From the NCBI RefSeq assembly GCF_902859625.1, contig NZ_CADIJX010000001.1, positions 558,001-622,000 of the forward strand: a DNA stretch of 64,000 bases. Reading direction: 5' to 3'. Under the pieces are notes generated by a model, which was not told the origin of the DNA, did not search any database, and was given only the letters and a program-made list of their open reading frames with translations. The position numbers and the translations under genes are program-made. Shown here one piece after another: positions 25,615-35,700 of the stretch; within the stretch, counting starts at the first letter, position 1, and each line of letters opens with the position of its first letter. Source of the stretch: Achromobacter pestifer (GTDB lineage Bacteria; Pseudomonadota; Gammaproteobacteria; Burkholderiales; Burkholderiaceae_B).

Positions 25615-26040
25615 TTATGGCAAAGGGCCAGCGCGTGAAGGGCGCCGCCGTCCCGCTTCCATTAGGGCCTCCAGGATGGGGCATGGGGGTTGATGCTCGC
25701 CTGGCAGCGCCTGCGCCAATCGCGTCAGAACCTGCCGTGGCGCTTGGCCGCCCCGCCACAGGGATAGCAACTGGGCAGTCTCGTTCATGCCAAAACCCAG
25801 GACGTGTGTTTGCCTGACGAAACGCAGGATGTGGACGTCTTCCTGCGTATAGCGGCGGCCAGCTGCGTTGGCGCGTCTGGCGCCCGCCAGCAGGCCGCGC
25901 GCCTCGCAGTGGCGCAGCAACCGTTCAGAGACATCCGCGCGTGCGGCGGTCTCTTCGAGTCCCCACTGCGGTTCGTTGCCAGGGGCCGCCGTTCGCGGCG
26001 GGGTTGCCTCGGCGTGCCGGGCGTGAATAGGGTCGTTCAT
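25615..26040 (-). CDS. MerR family transcriptional regulator
   Basis: A 141-residue protein with a ~25-residue disordered N-terminus, then the MerR winged helix (WGLEETAARADVSERLLRHCEARGLLAGARRANAAGRRYTQEDVHILRFVRQTHVLGFGMNETAQLLSLW). The effector half is short and has one Cys (PPCPILEALMEA), so a CueR-like metal site is unlikely. TTGACCTTCCC occurs upstream on its strand (about 26092-26102), similar to the -35 region of MerR-type promoters, but no matching -10 is clear. Its 3' end is 39 bp from the recombinase start, suggesting co-transcription. Confidence 0.82.
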   Translation of the reverse strand: MNDPIHARHAEATPPRTAAPGNEPQWGLEETAARADVSERLLRHCEARGLLAGARRANAAGRRYTQEDVHILRFVRQTHVLGFGMNETAQLLSLWRGGQAPRQVLTRLAQALPGEHQPPCPILEALMEAGRRRPSRAGPLP

Positions 26041-26215
26041 ATGGGCTCCTTGGCCGTTGAATCCAATCTGGAGCGTCGTGCCTCACCTGGGGGGAAGGTC
26101 AAGCCCTCCGCAAAGATCGGCCCACCTGTTCTGGGCCGTTTTTCGCGCGGACACCCGGTTTTACGCCTCGATGATGTGTGTTTTATTAGAAATTACATAA
26201 AACATATGTATGCTG

Positions 26216-26275
26216 TATGATATCTAACAGATAAAACGAATTAGTCACGATAAGGTTCCATTATCGTGACTAATT
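26216..26275 (+). promoter_or_regulatory. kfrA promoter region with perfect 15-bp inverted repeat
   Basis: In an AT-rich stretch, AATTAGTCACGATAA (26239-26253) and its exact reverse complement (26261-26275) are separated by 7 nt. A candidate -10, TATGAT (26216-26221), lies just upstream, although no good -35 is seen. The repeat ends 37 bp before the KfrA-like start codon. Plasmid KfrA proteins repress their own promoters by binding a palindromic operator, so this is the likely operator. Confidence 0.65.
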
Positions 26276-26312
26276 AAGCATCACATCACCCGAGAATCGT
26301 GGAGCGTGGGCC

Positions 26313-27359
26313 ATGGCCACAGGAATTACCGAAACCGACGTCTGGACCGCTGCCGATGCACTGCTTTTGGAAGGCGCCCGCCCAACCATTGAGCGGGTGC
26401 GGCAAAAAATCGGGCGGGGTTCGCCCAATACGGTCAGTCCGCATCTAGAGACGTGGTTCCGGGCATTGGGCGCGCGGATCAAGGATCCCGGCGCTTTCGC
26501 CGCCGCGCCGGCGATTCCCGATCCGGTCAGCCAGGCTGCCAGCCATTTCTGGGAGACCGCACTGGCCGAAGCGCGCGCCGAGCAGGCCGAGACGTACCGC
26601 AAACGCTGGGAAGAGCTGGCGGAAGCTGGCGAACGGTTGGCCGCCGATGCCGAACAGTTCCAGCAACGCGAAATCCAGCTGGCCAATCGCGAACATGATT
26701 TGCAAGAGGGCCTGAAGGTCGTGACTGCCCAGTTGGCCACCACTGAAGACCGCCTGCGGGCGGCGGAACAGCAGGTGCGCCAGCGGGATGACCAGATCAA
26801 GCGCCATCAGCAACAGCTGGAAGACGCACGCGGCGCCGTTCAAACACTGCTGACGGAAGCCGAGAAAGCGCGCGGCGCGCATGCCCAGGCAATGGAAGCC
26901 ATCGAAGCGCGCCACACCTCGCACGAACGGCGCTGGATGACCGAGCTGGACAGCGAACGTGGCGTGGCCAAGAAACTACAGGCACGCCTGGACGAGGCTC
27001 AAGCCGCCACGCAGCGGCAAGTGAGCCAACTGCAAGCGGCGCTGACCGACGCGCAGGAGGGTGCGCGAGCAGCGGAACAGGGCGCCCAGGCGCTGCGCGC
27101 CGAGGCCGCCGCCGCCCAGCAACGGCACTTCATCGCTGAACGCACGGCAAGTGATGCATTGAGGGCAGCGCAGCAACGCCAGGCCACATTGGAAACTCGC
27201 CTGGCTGCTGCCGACACGCAATCGACGGCGCTGCTGGCGCAACTGAATCAAAAAGATGCCCAGATGGCGGAACTGACCCGGCATCTGATGACGCTGGCCA
27301 AGGAAAGCGTGGAAAAAGGATCCTCCGCACCACCCGCGACCACGGTCGGCGCCGAGTAG
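26313..27359 (+). CDS. KfrA-like DNA-binding coiled-coil protein
   Basis: A 348-residue protein. Residues 1-~115 match the KfrA_N domain (ITETDVWTAADALLLEGARPTIERVRQKIGRGSPNTVSPHLETWFRALGARI), an HTH fold. From ~120 to ~335 it is almost continuous alpha-helical coiled coil, rich in Ala, Glu, Gln and Arg (e.g. AEQFQQREIQLANREHDLQEGL, AQATTQ-like heptads). In plasmids such as RK2 and R751, KfrA is an autorepressor that polymerises and helps partitioning. This chromosomal relative sits beside a recombinase and a MerR gene, so a role in nucleoid organisation or recombination control is possible but inferred. Confidence 0.85.
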   Translation: MATGITETDVWTAADALLLEGARPTIERVRQKIGRGSPNTVSPHLETWFRALGARIKDPGAFAAAPAIPDPVSQAASHFWETALAEARAEQAETYRKRWEELAEAGERLAADAEQFQQREIQLANREHDLQEGLKVVTAQLATTEDRLRAAEQQVRQRDDQIKRHQQQLEDARGAVQTLLTEAEKARGAHAQAMEAIEARHTSHERRWMTELDSERGVAKKLQARLDEAQAATQRQVSQLQAALTDAQEGARAAEQGAQALRAEAAAAQQRHFIAERTASDALRAAQQRQATLETRLAAADTQSTALLAQLNQKDAQMAELTRHLMTLAKESVEKGSSAPPATTVGAE

Positions 27360-28046
27360 ATCCAGGGCGGCATGCCGACGACTTTCGGCGGCATGATTCA
27401 ACTCTCCGAGGATGTCGGATAAAGCTCTCGATTGGGGGGGCTTCCTGTATGAGCTCGCCCGTTCGTAGGGGAACGTATCTACAGACCTGTCAGTGGACTA
27501 TGTCGATCGTCCAGGGGAACTGCCCGCATGACGTCCTCCGCCCCCATTCCCGTACCCCGGTCTTAGCAAAATCAACGGAATTCTTTGGTTCCGAGTCCCC
27601 ATCGCTAAGGACCTAAAGGCAGTCACCAACTCCTACCCGCTCAACCTATTGCCGTCACTCCAGGGATTGCGGAGATTCTCGCAGCCGCGATCAGCACAGC
27701 GTTTTGGGGGGGGCGAGCTAGGCCAGCACTTGGCAGTAGCGGAGCGAGAGCAAACCTATGCTGGGACGCTTGCCATAACCCAAGGTTTAGGCAACTACCC
27801 GCAGGGAGAGGGCGATGCCAACGCCGTCGCCAGGCATATGAGTTTGCCGTCGGTGGATTGAGAGGGACAGGACACTAGATTCAGATTCGTCTGATTTCTT
27901 TTCCGCCCAAGTTCTTCTAACTTTAGCGACGAAGATTCCGCTGTAGAACGGCACAAGTAGACGCATTTCGCCCTGCTGCGGCAGAGCAAGTAACTAAAAA
28001 TATCTAATAAAGACAAAACAGCGCGATTCTGTAGTGAGACATACGT
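27360..28046. other. 687-bp gene-poor stretch upstream of the two-partner secretion locus
   Basis: No gene is convincing here. A frame at 27649-27861 (+) has no ribosome site or recognisable domain; GC content and codon pattern look degenerate. The final ~150 bp (27890-28046) become AT-rich (e.g. TAACTAAAAATATCTAATAAAG at the end) and probably hold the promoter of the transporter gene, but no clear -35/-10 pair stands out. This is the border between the KfrA gene and the CDI-like locus. Confidence 0.4.
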
Positions 28047-29756
28047 ATGGGAGTTGCTTGGTTCGGGCGAGGGAGAGGGCTGGCCGCAGTCGCCGTGATC
28101 GGTTCTTCGGCAGCCGTTTTTGCTCAGCCGCTGCCCGATGGCGGCCGCGCCGCCGAAATCCAGCGCCGGCAGGAACTTGAAATCGATGCACAACGCCAGC
28201 GGGCCGCTGAACGCCCCGACGTCCTGACGCCCGAAGGCCAGCCTGCCGCAAAAGCCCTGCAATTTCCGGCTGAGACTCCCTGCTTCGTCATCAAGCAACT
28301 GGTTTGGGACGGCGCGCAGCCGCCCGCATTCGTGTTGCAAGCTAGCCGCGCGGTGGTGGATCACTGCGTGGGCGGCCAAGGCTTGCGGACATTGCAGGAA
28401 TACCTGACCGGTGAATTGATCGACAGCGGCAGGGTGACCGCTCGTGTGCTGGTGCCCGAACAATCGTTGGCGGAGGGCAGGCTGACGCTGCGCTATGTGT
28501 CGGGACGCATATCCGGCGTCAAAGGCGAAAACACCGTTGGCTGGTGGCGTACGGCGGTGCCGACGGGCCCGGGCGGCGAACTGAACCAGCGCGATCTGGA
28601 TCAGGCGTTGGAGAATATTCGCCGGCTGGGCGGTCAGGCAGACGCGACGATAGACGTGGCGCCCGGCCCCGAACTGGGCGATTCGGACATTGTCATCCGT
28701 CCTGGCTCCGGCAAGCGCTGGCACGGTTATGTTGGCGGCGACAACGGTGGCATGGATGCCATCGGCAAATATCAGGTCAATGCCGGGCTGACACTGGATT
28801 CACCGTTGTTCCTATATGACCAATTGTCGGTGTCCTGGAACAGCAATGCGCGGTGGCGCGACTCAAATTCAAACACCCGTGCGGCGTCCCTGAACTACAG
28901 CATTCCCTTCGGCTATTGGGCGTTCTTCGCGGGCGCCAGCAAGTCAAGCTACCGGCAGACCGTGGCGGGCTTCGATGAACCCATCATCTACGGCGGCACC
29001 ACCAAGCAAGTGCAGGCGGGCGTTTCCGTCGTGCCCTATCGCGGCCCCTCCTACAAGGGCACGTCGTCCTTGACGCTGCTGCGCAAGCGCACCACCAGCA
29101 CGCTTAACGACGTAGACATCGACGTGCAGCGGCGCGACGTCACGGGCTACGAGTTCAACCTGGGACACCGCCACTATCTGGGCCGGGCAGTGCTGGACGT
29201 GGGTGGGGGCGTGCGCGGCACACTGGCGGGGCTGTCGGACAGGCCTGGCTATGTCTACGGTGATCCGGACTGGAACGGCCGCAGCACGATTCTCTCGGCG
29301 AATGCAGGCCTGCATCTGCCGTTCGAACTGGCGGACCAGCCCTGGGCTTACCTGGTGAACTGGCAGATCCAGCATGCCAAGACCCCGATTGTGCCGTCCG
29401 ATTACTTCACCATCGGCAATCGTTACGCGGTACGGGGTTTTGACGGGCAGTTGACGTTGGCTGCCGAGGACGGCTGGACGCTTCGCAATGACTTGTCGCT
29501 AGGCCTGGACAAGCTCTTGCATGTGCCAGGCCATCAGTTGTACGCGGGCTTGGACGCAGGCCGCGTGGGCGGTCCGTCTGCCGCGTCGCTGTCCGGTCGC
29601 ACGCTGGTCGGCGCCGTCGCCGGGCTGCGCGGGCGGGTCGGCCTGCCCTATGTCAATGCCAGCTACGACCTGTCAGCTGGCTGGCCCTTGAAAAAGCCTG
29701 AATCCCTGAAGACCGCCTCGACCGTGTTCGCGGCAGTCCTGATGTTCGAGTTCTGA
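28047..29756 (+). CDS. cdiB: Two-partner secretion outer-membrane transporter (TpsB/CdiB/FhaC/ShlB family)
   Basis: A 569-residue protein. After a signal peptide (to ~AVFAQ) comes an N-terminal helix region rich in Gln, Glu and Arg (RAAEIQRRQELEIDAQRQRAAER), as in the plug helix of FhaC. POTRA 1 (FPAETPCFVIKQLVWDG) and POTRA 2 (GRLTLRYVSGRISGVKGENTVGWW) follow, then a 16-stranded barrel ending VLMFEF. The conserved loop-6 tip motif is present as YAVRGFDGQ. It recognises the TPS domain of the exoprotein encoded 15 bp downstream and exports it across the outer membrane. The order transporter-exoprotein-small gene matches the E. coli-type cdiBAI layout. Confidence 0.92.
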   Translation: MGVAWFGRGRGLAAVAVIGSSAAVFAQPLPDGGRAAEIQRRQELEIDAQRQRAAERPDVLTPEGQPAAKALQFPAETPCFVIKQLVWDGAQPPAFVLQASRAVVDHCVGGQGLRTLQEYLTGELIDSGRVTARVLVPEQSLAEGRLTLRYVSGRISGVKGENTVGWWRTAVPTGPGGELNQRDLDQALENIRRLGGQADATIDVAPGPELGDSDIVIRPGSGKRWHGYVGGDNGGMDAIGKYQVNAGLTLDSPLFLYDQLSVSWNSNARWRDSNSNTRAASLNYSIPFGYWAFFAGASKSSYRQTVAGFDEPIIYGGTTKQVQAGVSVVPYRGPSYKGTSSLTLLRKRTTSTLNDVDIDVQRRDVTGYEFNLGHRHYLGRAVLDVGGGVRGTLAGLSDRPGYVYGDPDWNGRSTILSANAGLHLPFELADQPWAYLVNWQIQHAKTPIVPSDYFTIGNRYAVRGFDGQLTLAAEDGWTLRNDLSLGLDKLLHVPGHQLYAGLDAGRVGGPSAASLSGRTLVGAVAGLRGRVGLPYVNASYDLSAGWPLKKPESLKTASTVFAAVLMFEF

Positions 29757-29771
29757 TCTCATTTCCACCGG

Positions 29772-32700
29772 ATGCGCATGATGTTCAAACTACGCTCTCT
29801 GATTGTCTGGTCCGTTGTCTTCGCGCAGATCTGGTCGCCGGTGTTGGCGCAGACCTTGCCGATCTCGGTGGACAAGAGCGTGCCTGGCGCCAAGCCTTCG
29901 GTGGGCGTCAACAATGGCGTACCCGTCATCAACATCGCGCCGCCTTCGGCCGGCGGCGTATCCAACAACCGTTACACGCAATTCAACGTTGGTCCGTCGG
30001 GCGCCGTGCTCAACAACAGCGGCGGCGCCAGCCAGACGCAACTGGCGGGCCAGGTGGGCGGCAACCCCATGCTGGGCAATCAGCGCGCCAGCACCATCCT
30101 GAACCAGGTCACCGCGCCCAATCCGTCCCAATTGCTCGGCATCCTGGAAGTGGCCGGCAACCGGGCCAACGTGATCGTCGCCAATCCCGCGGGCATCACC
30201 TGCAATGGCTGCGGCTTTCTCAACGCCGATCGCGCCACCTTGACCACGGGCAAGCCGCAGGTCGGCGCCGACGGCGGCATCGGTTTCGACATCGCCTCCG
30301 GCAAGATCCGCGTCGAAGGCGCGGGGCTGAACGGCACCAACCTGAGCCAGGTGGACCTGCTGGCGCGCACGCTGGAAATCAATGCAGACGTCTGGGCCGA
30401 CCGGCTCAACGTGAGCGCGGGCGCGGCCCGGGTGGATTACGCATCCGGCGCCGTTTCCGCTCAGGTGGGCGACGGCGCGGTGCCCGAGGTCGCCCTGGAT
30501 AGCGCGGCGCTGGGCGGCATGTACGCCAACAGCGTGCGCCTGATCGGCACTGAGGCCGGGGTGGGCGTGAACATCGGCGGCAATCTGGTCGCCCTGACCG
30601 GCGACCTACAGGTAAACGCCGCAGGCGATGTCCGCATCGCCCCGCGCGCCACCGTGCAGGCGGCGGGCAATCTGCGCGTGGACAGCGGCCGTGATCTGGC
30701 CGTGCAGGGCGCGGCGCAGGCCGGCGGAACCGCCGCGCTCGCCGCAGTGCGCAACGTCTCGGTCCAGGGCGCCGTCGCGGCGGGCGGGGCCTTGAGCGTG
30801 GCGGCCGGCGGTGACGCCGTCGTCGGCACGCAGGGCAGCCTGCGGACGCAAGGCGCCTTGCGCATGGCGGCCGGCAAGGATCTGTCGCTGTCGGGCAATT
30901 TGCTGACCACCGATCAGAATGTGAGCGCGACCTCTGGCCGCAACCTGAAGGTGGCGGGCCAGGCGGTCGCGCCGCAGCCGGGCCAGGGCGGGACCGGCGG
31001 CAATGCCGGCGGAAACGGCTCCGGCACGGGTACGGGTTTCGGCGCGGGGACGGGAAACACTGGCAGTGAATCCGGTAAAACGCCGGATCCCGTCACGCCC
31101 GGTGGGCAGGGCGGCGGCGCATCCATGGCGGCAGGCATCGTGTCCGCAAAGGAAGGCGTCACGTTGCAGGCGGGTCATGACCTGGTGTTGCCGAATCAGG
31201 TATACGCGTCCGGCACGTTCCAGGCGCAGGCTGGCGCGAATGTCGTGTCCGATGCCGGGGGGCAGTTGCAGTCGGCACGCGGCATGACGATACGGGCGGG
31301 CGAGGCCGTCGCGCTGGCCGGAGCGGCCTTGACGGATGGTGCGCTGGCCATCGAGGCCTCCCGAGACTTACGCCTGGACGGTAGCGCGCTGGCCTATGGC
31401 GGCGCGCTTAACCTGAAGAGCGGGGGCGATTTGCGCCTGGGCGATTCCAGCAAGGCGCAGGGCACGCGCGTCGGACTGGACGCGGCGCGCGATCTGCGGG
31501 CCGGCGGCGAACTGGTGTCCGAGAGCGCGGTAGAACTCAAGGCGGGACGCGATGCCGCGGTAGGTGCGCGAGTGCTGGCGCGCGGCGATATGGATGTGCG
31601 TGCGCAAGGTGCCGCAGCGGTGACCGGACAGCTGGAATCGCTAGGCCGCGCGCGGCTGCAAGGAGGTGACGGCGCCACGCTGACGGGCAGCATGAGCGGC
31701 AATCAGGGCGTGGAGCTGCGCGCGGGCGGGCCGCTCGTCGTCAGCGGCACGGCCGGCGCGGCCCAAGGGGCGTTGATCCTGGCGTCGGACGGCGACCTGA
31801 CCGTGGGCGGCAGCGCGCAGGCAGGCGGCGCGGTGACGCTCAGCACGAGGGGCGCGTTGAACGTGGCCGGTACCGTGTCATCCCTGGCCGGGCTGACGGC
31901 CCAGGCCGCGGGCGATGCCACCGTCAACGGCAAGCTGCTGGCCGGCGGCCCGTTGCTGCTGGACGCAATAGGGCGGGTGGCGGCGGGCGCGGACTCGCGC
32001 CTGCAATCGGAAGGTGCGATGCAAGTGCGCGCTGGGAACGACCTGGCCCTGGCAGGCATGGCGGAAACCAATGCGGGCCTGAACGTGGACGCGGGCCGTG
32101 ACCTGCGCGTGGACGGCGCCGCCTTGGCCTATGGCGGCGAGTTGTCTCTGAACGCAGGTAACGGTTTGCAGCTGGGCAGCGCCAGCCGTGCGCAGGGCGA
32201 AGGCGTGGCGGCGCGTGCCGGTGGCGATCTACAGGCGGATGGCGCAATGACCGCGCGTGGTGATATCGCGCTGAACGCCGGCCGCGATGCCAGCCTGGGC
32301 GGCAAAGCCGCGGCCACGAATGACGTGACACTCGAAAGCGGCCGCAATCTGGCCGTTGCGCAGGGCGCCCAACTGGACGCCGAAGGCAAAGCGGAACTCA
32401 AGGCGGGGCAGGATGCGGCGGTGGTGGGCACCGTGCGCAGCAACAACGGAAACCGCATCGAAGCCGCCGGCGCCTTGCGGCTGGACGGCGAAACCTCGGC
32501 GGTTTCGGGCGGGATCAATCTGCTGGCAGGAAGTGGCCTGACGGTGGGCAGCCAGGGCAAGGCGCAGGCAGGCGGCGCGTTGCGCGGCGAAAGCGGTGGC
32601 GCCTTGACGGTGGACGGCGAACTGGCCAGCCAGGGGGCGTTGACCCTGGTATCGGCGGGCGGCGCAAAGGTGGGCGGACAACTTCTCTCCGGCGATACCT

Positions 32701-35700
32701 TGTTGCTGCATGCAGGCACGAATTTGCAGACAGGCCAAGCCGCGCAACTGCAATCGTCCAAGAACATGACGTTGATCGCGGGTCAGGACGCCAGCTTGGC
32801 GGGCACGGCCTTGAGTGACGGCGGCATCGCGATCGACGCGGTGCGCGGATTGCGCGTGGACGGCAGCGCGCTGGCCTACGGCGGCGGATTGGCAATGAAC
32901 GCCGGCAGCGATCTGCTGCTGGGCGATGCCAGCAAGACGCAGGGCAAGGGTGTTGCCGCCCTGGCGACGCGGGACCTCATCGCCGGCGGCGAGATGGTGT
33001 CGGTAGGATCGGCCACCCTGACCGCCGGCCGCGACGCGATGTTCGGCGCCAGGCTCAGCGTCGATGGCGACTTGACGCTGCGTGCGCAGGACAAGGCGAA
33101 GCTCACGGGCCAGGTCGAAACGACGAGGGGGGCCAGCCTGCTGGCCGGGGGCGACGTGGCCTTGTCGGGCAGCCTGCTGAGTAACCAGGGCACCGATGTA
33201 CGCGCCGGAGGCGCGCTGGATATCAGCGGCACGGCCGGCGCGTCCCAAGGCGCGTTGACCCTGGCCGCTGAGGGCGACATGGCGGTGGGCGGCAGCGCGC
33301 AGGCGGGCGGGCCGTTGTCCATGATCGCAAAGGGCGCGCTGAGCGTGGCGGGCACGGCGTCGTCGCTGGCCGGATTGACGGCTCGAGCGGGAACGGACGC
33401 CACGGTCACGGGCAAGCTGCTGGCCGACGGGCCGCTGCTGCTGGAAGCAATGGGACAGTTGCTGGCGGGCGCCGACTCGCGCCTGCAATCCGAGGATGAC
33501 ATGGCCTTGCGTGCCGGTCAGGACCTGATCCTTGCCGGCAAGGCCGAAACCAATAAGGGCCTGACGCTGGAGGCCGCGCGCGATCTGCACGCGGATGGTG
33601 CGGCGCTGGCCTATGGCGGCCTGCTGACGATGGATGCAGGCAACGACCTGCGCTTGGGCAACGCCAGCCGCACGCAGGGCAATGGCGTGACGGCGCGCGC
33701 CACCGGCGATTTGCTGGCGGACGGCGCGATGGCGTCGCGCGGCGACATCCTGTTGACCGCGGGACGCGACGCGCGCGTCGATAGCAAGGCCGCGGCCACT
33801 GGCAACCTGTCGTTGCTCGCCGGGCGCGATCTCGCCATGGGCACGACCGCGCAATGGGATGCCGAAGGGGCGTCGCAGGCCCGGGCCGGCAATGATATGA
33901 CGCTGGCCGGTGCATGGCGCGGCAACGGCGACATGGCCATGACCGCCGCAGGCAAGCTGTCCGTCGATGGCGCGCTTGCCGCCAACGACGGCCGCCTGAG
34001 TCTGGACGCCGGAGGCCACCTGTCGATGAGCGAACTTGCGCGGGTGGCGGCAAAGGGGCCGGTCAATGTGTCGACGCTTGGCGACCTGCGCGTGGCGGGC
34101 GCGCTCAGTTCGCTGGATGCCTTGACCATGCAGGCCGCGCGTACCGCGACCTTGGCGGGACAGATCTACGCGGTGCGCGGCCTGGACATGACCGCGGGCC
34201 AGACGTTGACGGCCGCGGCCGGTTCGCACCTTCAATCCGACGCGGCGATGACGCTGCGGGCGGGGCAGGACCTGAACCTTGCAGGCACTGCGCTGGCCGA
34301 AGGCGGCATGGCGCTGGACGCCGCGCGCGACCTGCGCGTGGACGGCAATGCGCTCGCCTATGGCAGTGCGCTGAACCTGAAGAGCGGCAACGATATGCGG
34401 CTGGGCGCCGCCAGTCAGTTGCAAGGCAAGGGCGTGCAGGCCGAAGCCGGCCGCGATCTGGCGTTGGACGGCATCCTTGTGTCCTCCGCCGATGCGGAGT
34501 TGCGCGTGGTGCGCGACGTCCGCGTGGACGGAAGACTGGGCGCCGACGGCGCGCTGGATTTCAGTGCAGGGGGCAACATGCTCCTCGGCGCAGCGGCGCA
34601 GCTCGATGCCTCGGAGCAGGCGCGATTGGCGGCTGCGGGCAATCTGGAACTGGCCGGGGCCGTGCGCGGCGACAAGGGCGCGCGCCTGGAAGCTGGCGGC
34701 CGGATGGATCTGTCCGGCACGGCCGCGTCGGCCAACGGTACGCTCGATCTGATCACGGGCCTGGACATGGCACTGTCGGCCGGTAGCCGGGCGCTGGCGG
34801 GCGGCGTGCTGCAAGCGCGCGCAGGCGGCACGCTGTCGGCGGCGGGCACGGTTTCCTCGCTGGCGGACGTGATACTGGACGCGGTCTCCGACCTCAGCCT
34901 TGCTGGTCAGAGTCTGGCCGCGGGCAAACTGACGATCCTGTCCGGCGGTGCGCTGGCTACCGCGGCGGATTCGCGCCAGCAGGCCGATGGCTCGGTCGAC
35001 GTGCGGGTCGACAGCGCGACGCTGGCCGGCATGCTGGTGGCGGGGCAATCCGCGACACTGCAAATCGACAAGGAGCTGTCGGTGGATGGCACGGTTCTGG
35101 CCGATGCGGGAGCGCTCAAGGCCAGCAGCGGCGGCGCCATCACGCTGGGCAGCCAAAGCGCGCTGCAAGCGGGCGGGTTGCTGCAGGCGCAAGCTGGCGG
35201 CAAGCTGCTGGCGAACGGCACGATCTCCGGCCAGCAAGACATCGTTCTGAAGGCCGGCACGGACGCTGAGCTGAACGGCAAGACAGTGGCCAATGACAGT
35301 CTCAGCGCCGATGCGGGCGGCAATCTGACCATCGGCCAGGCGGGCCTGGCCCAGGGCAGCGGCGGGCTGCTGCTGAACGCAGGCCAGGACATGCGCATCG
35401 CCGGCACGGCGGGCACCGCAGCGGGGGCGGGGGGCGGCGGCGCGCTGCAAGCTCAGGCGGGCCGCGACCTGTTCATCATGGGCACGGCGACCGCGGGCTC
35501 GCCCATCGTCCTGGGCGCCTTGCGCGATATTCGCATCGACGGCATCGCTACCGCGCTCGAAGGCGGCCTGACTGCCAATGCAGGCGAGAACCTGCGCGTT
35601 GGCACGGCCGGCAGAATGCAGGCCTCGGGAGACCTGAGCGCCAGCGCAGGCGCACACCTGGACGCCGACGGCGTCATTGCCGCCGGCGGCGGCCTGACGC

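Noticed and set aside
27649-27861. 70-codon plus-strand frame in the gap before the TPS transporter
   Set aside because: No ribosome site, no domain, degenerate composition; cannot be supported as a gene.
31258-35000. Regular repeats considered as a CRISPR-like or satellite array
   Set aside because: The period is a whole number of codons inside one open frame and encodes haemagglutinin-type repeats.
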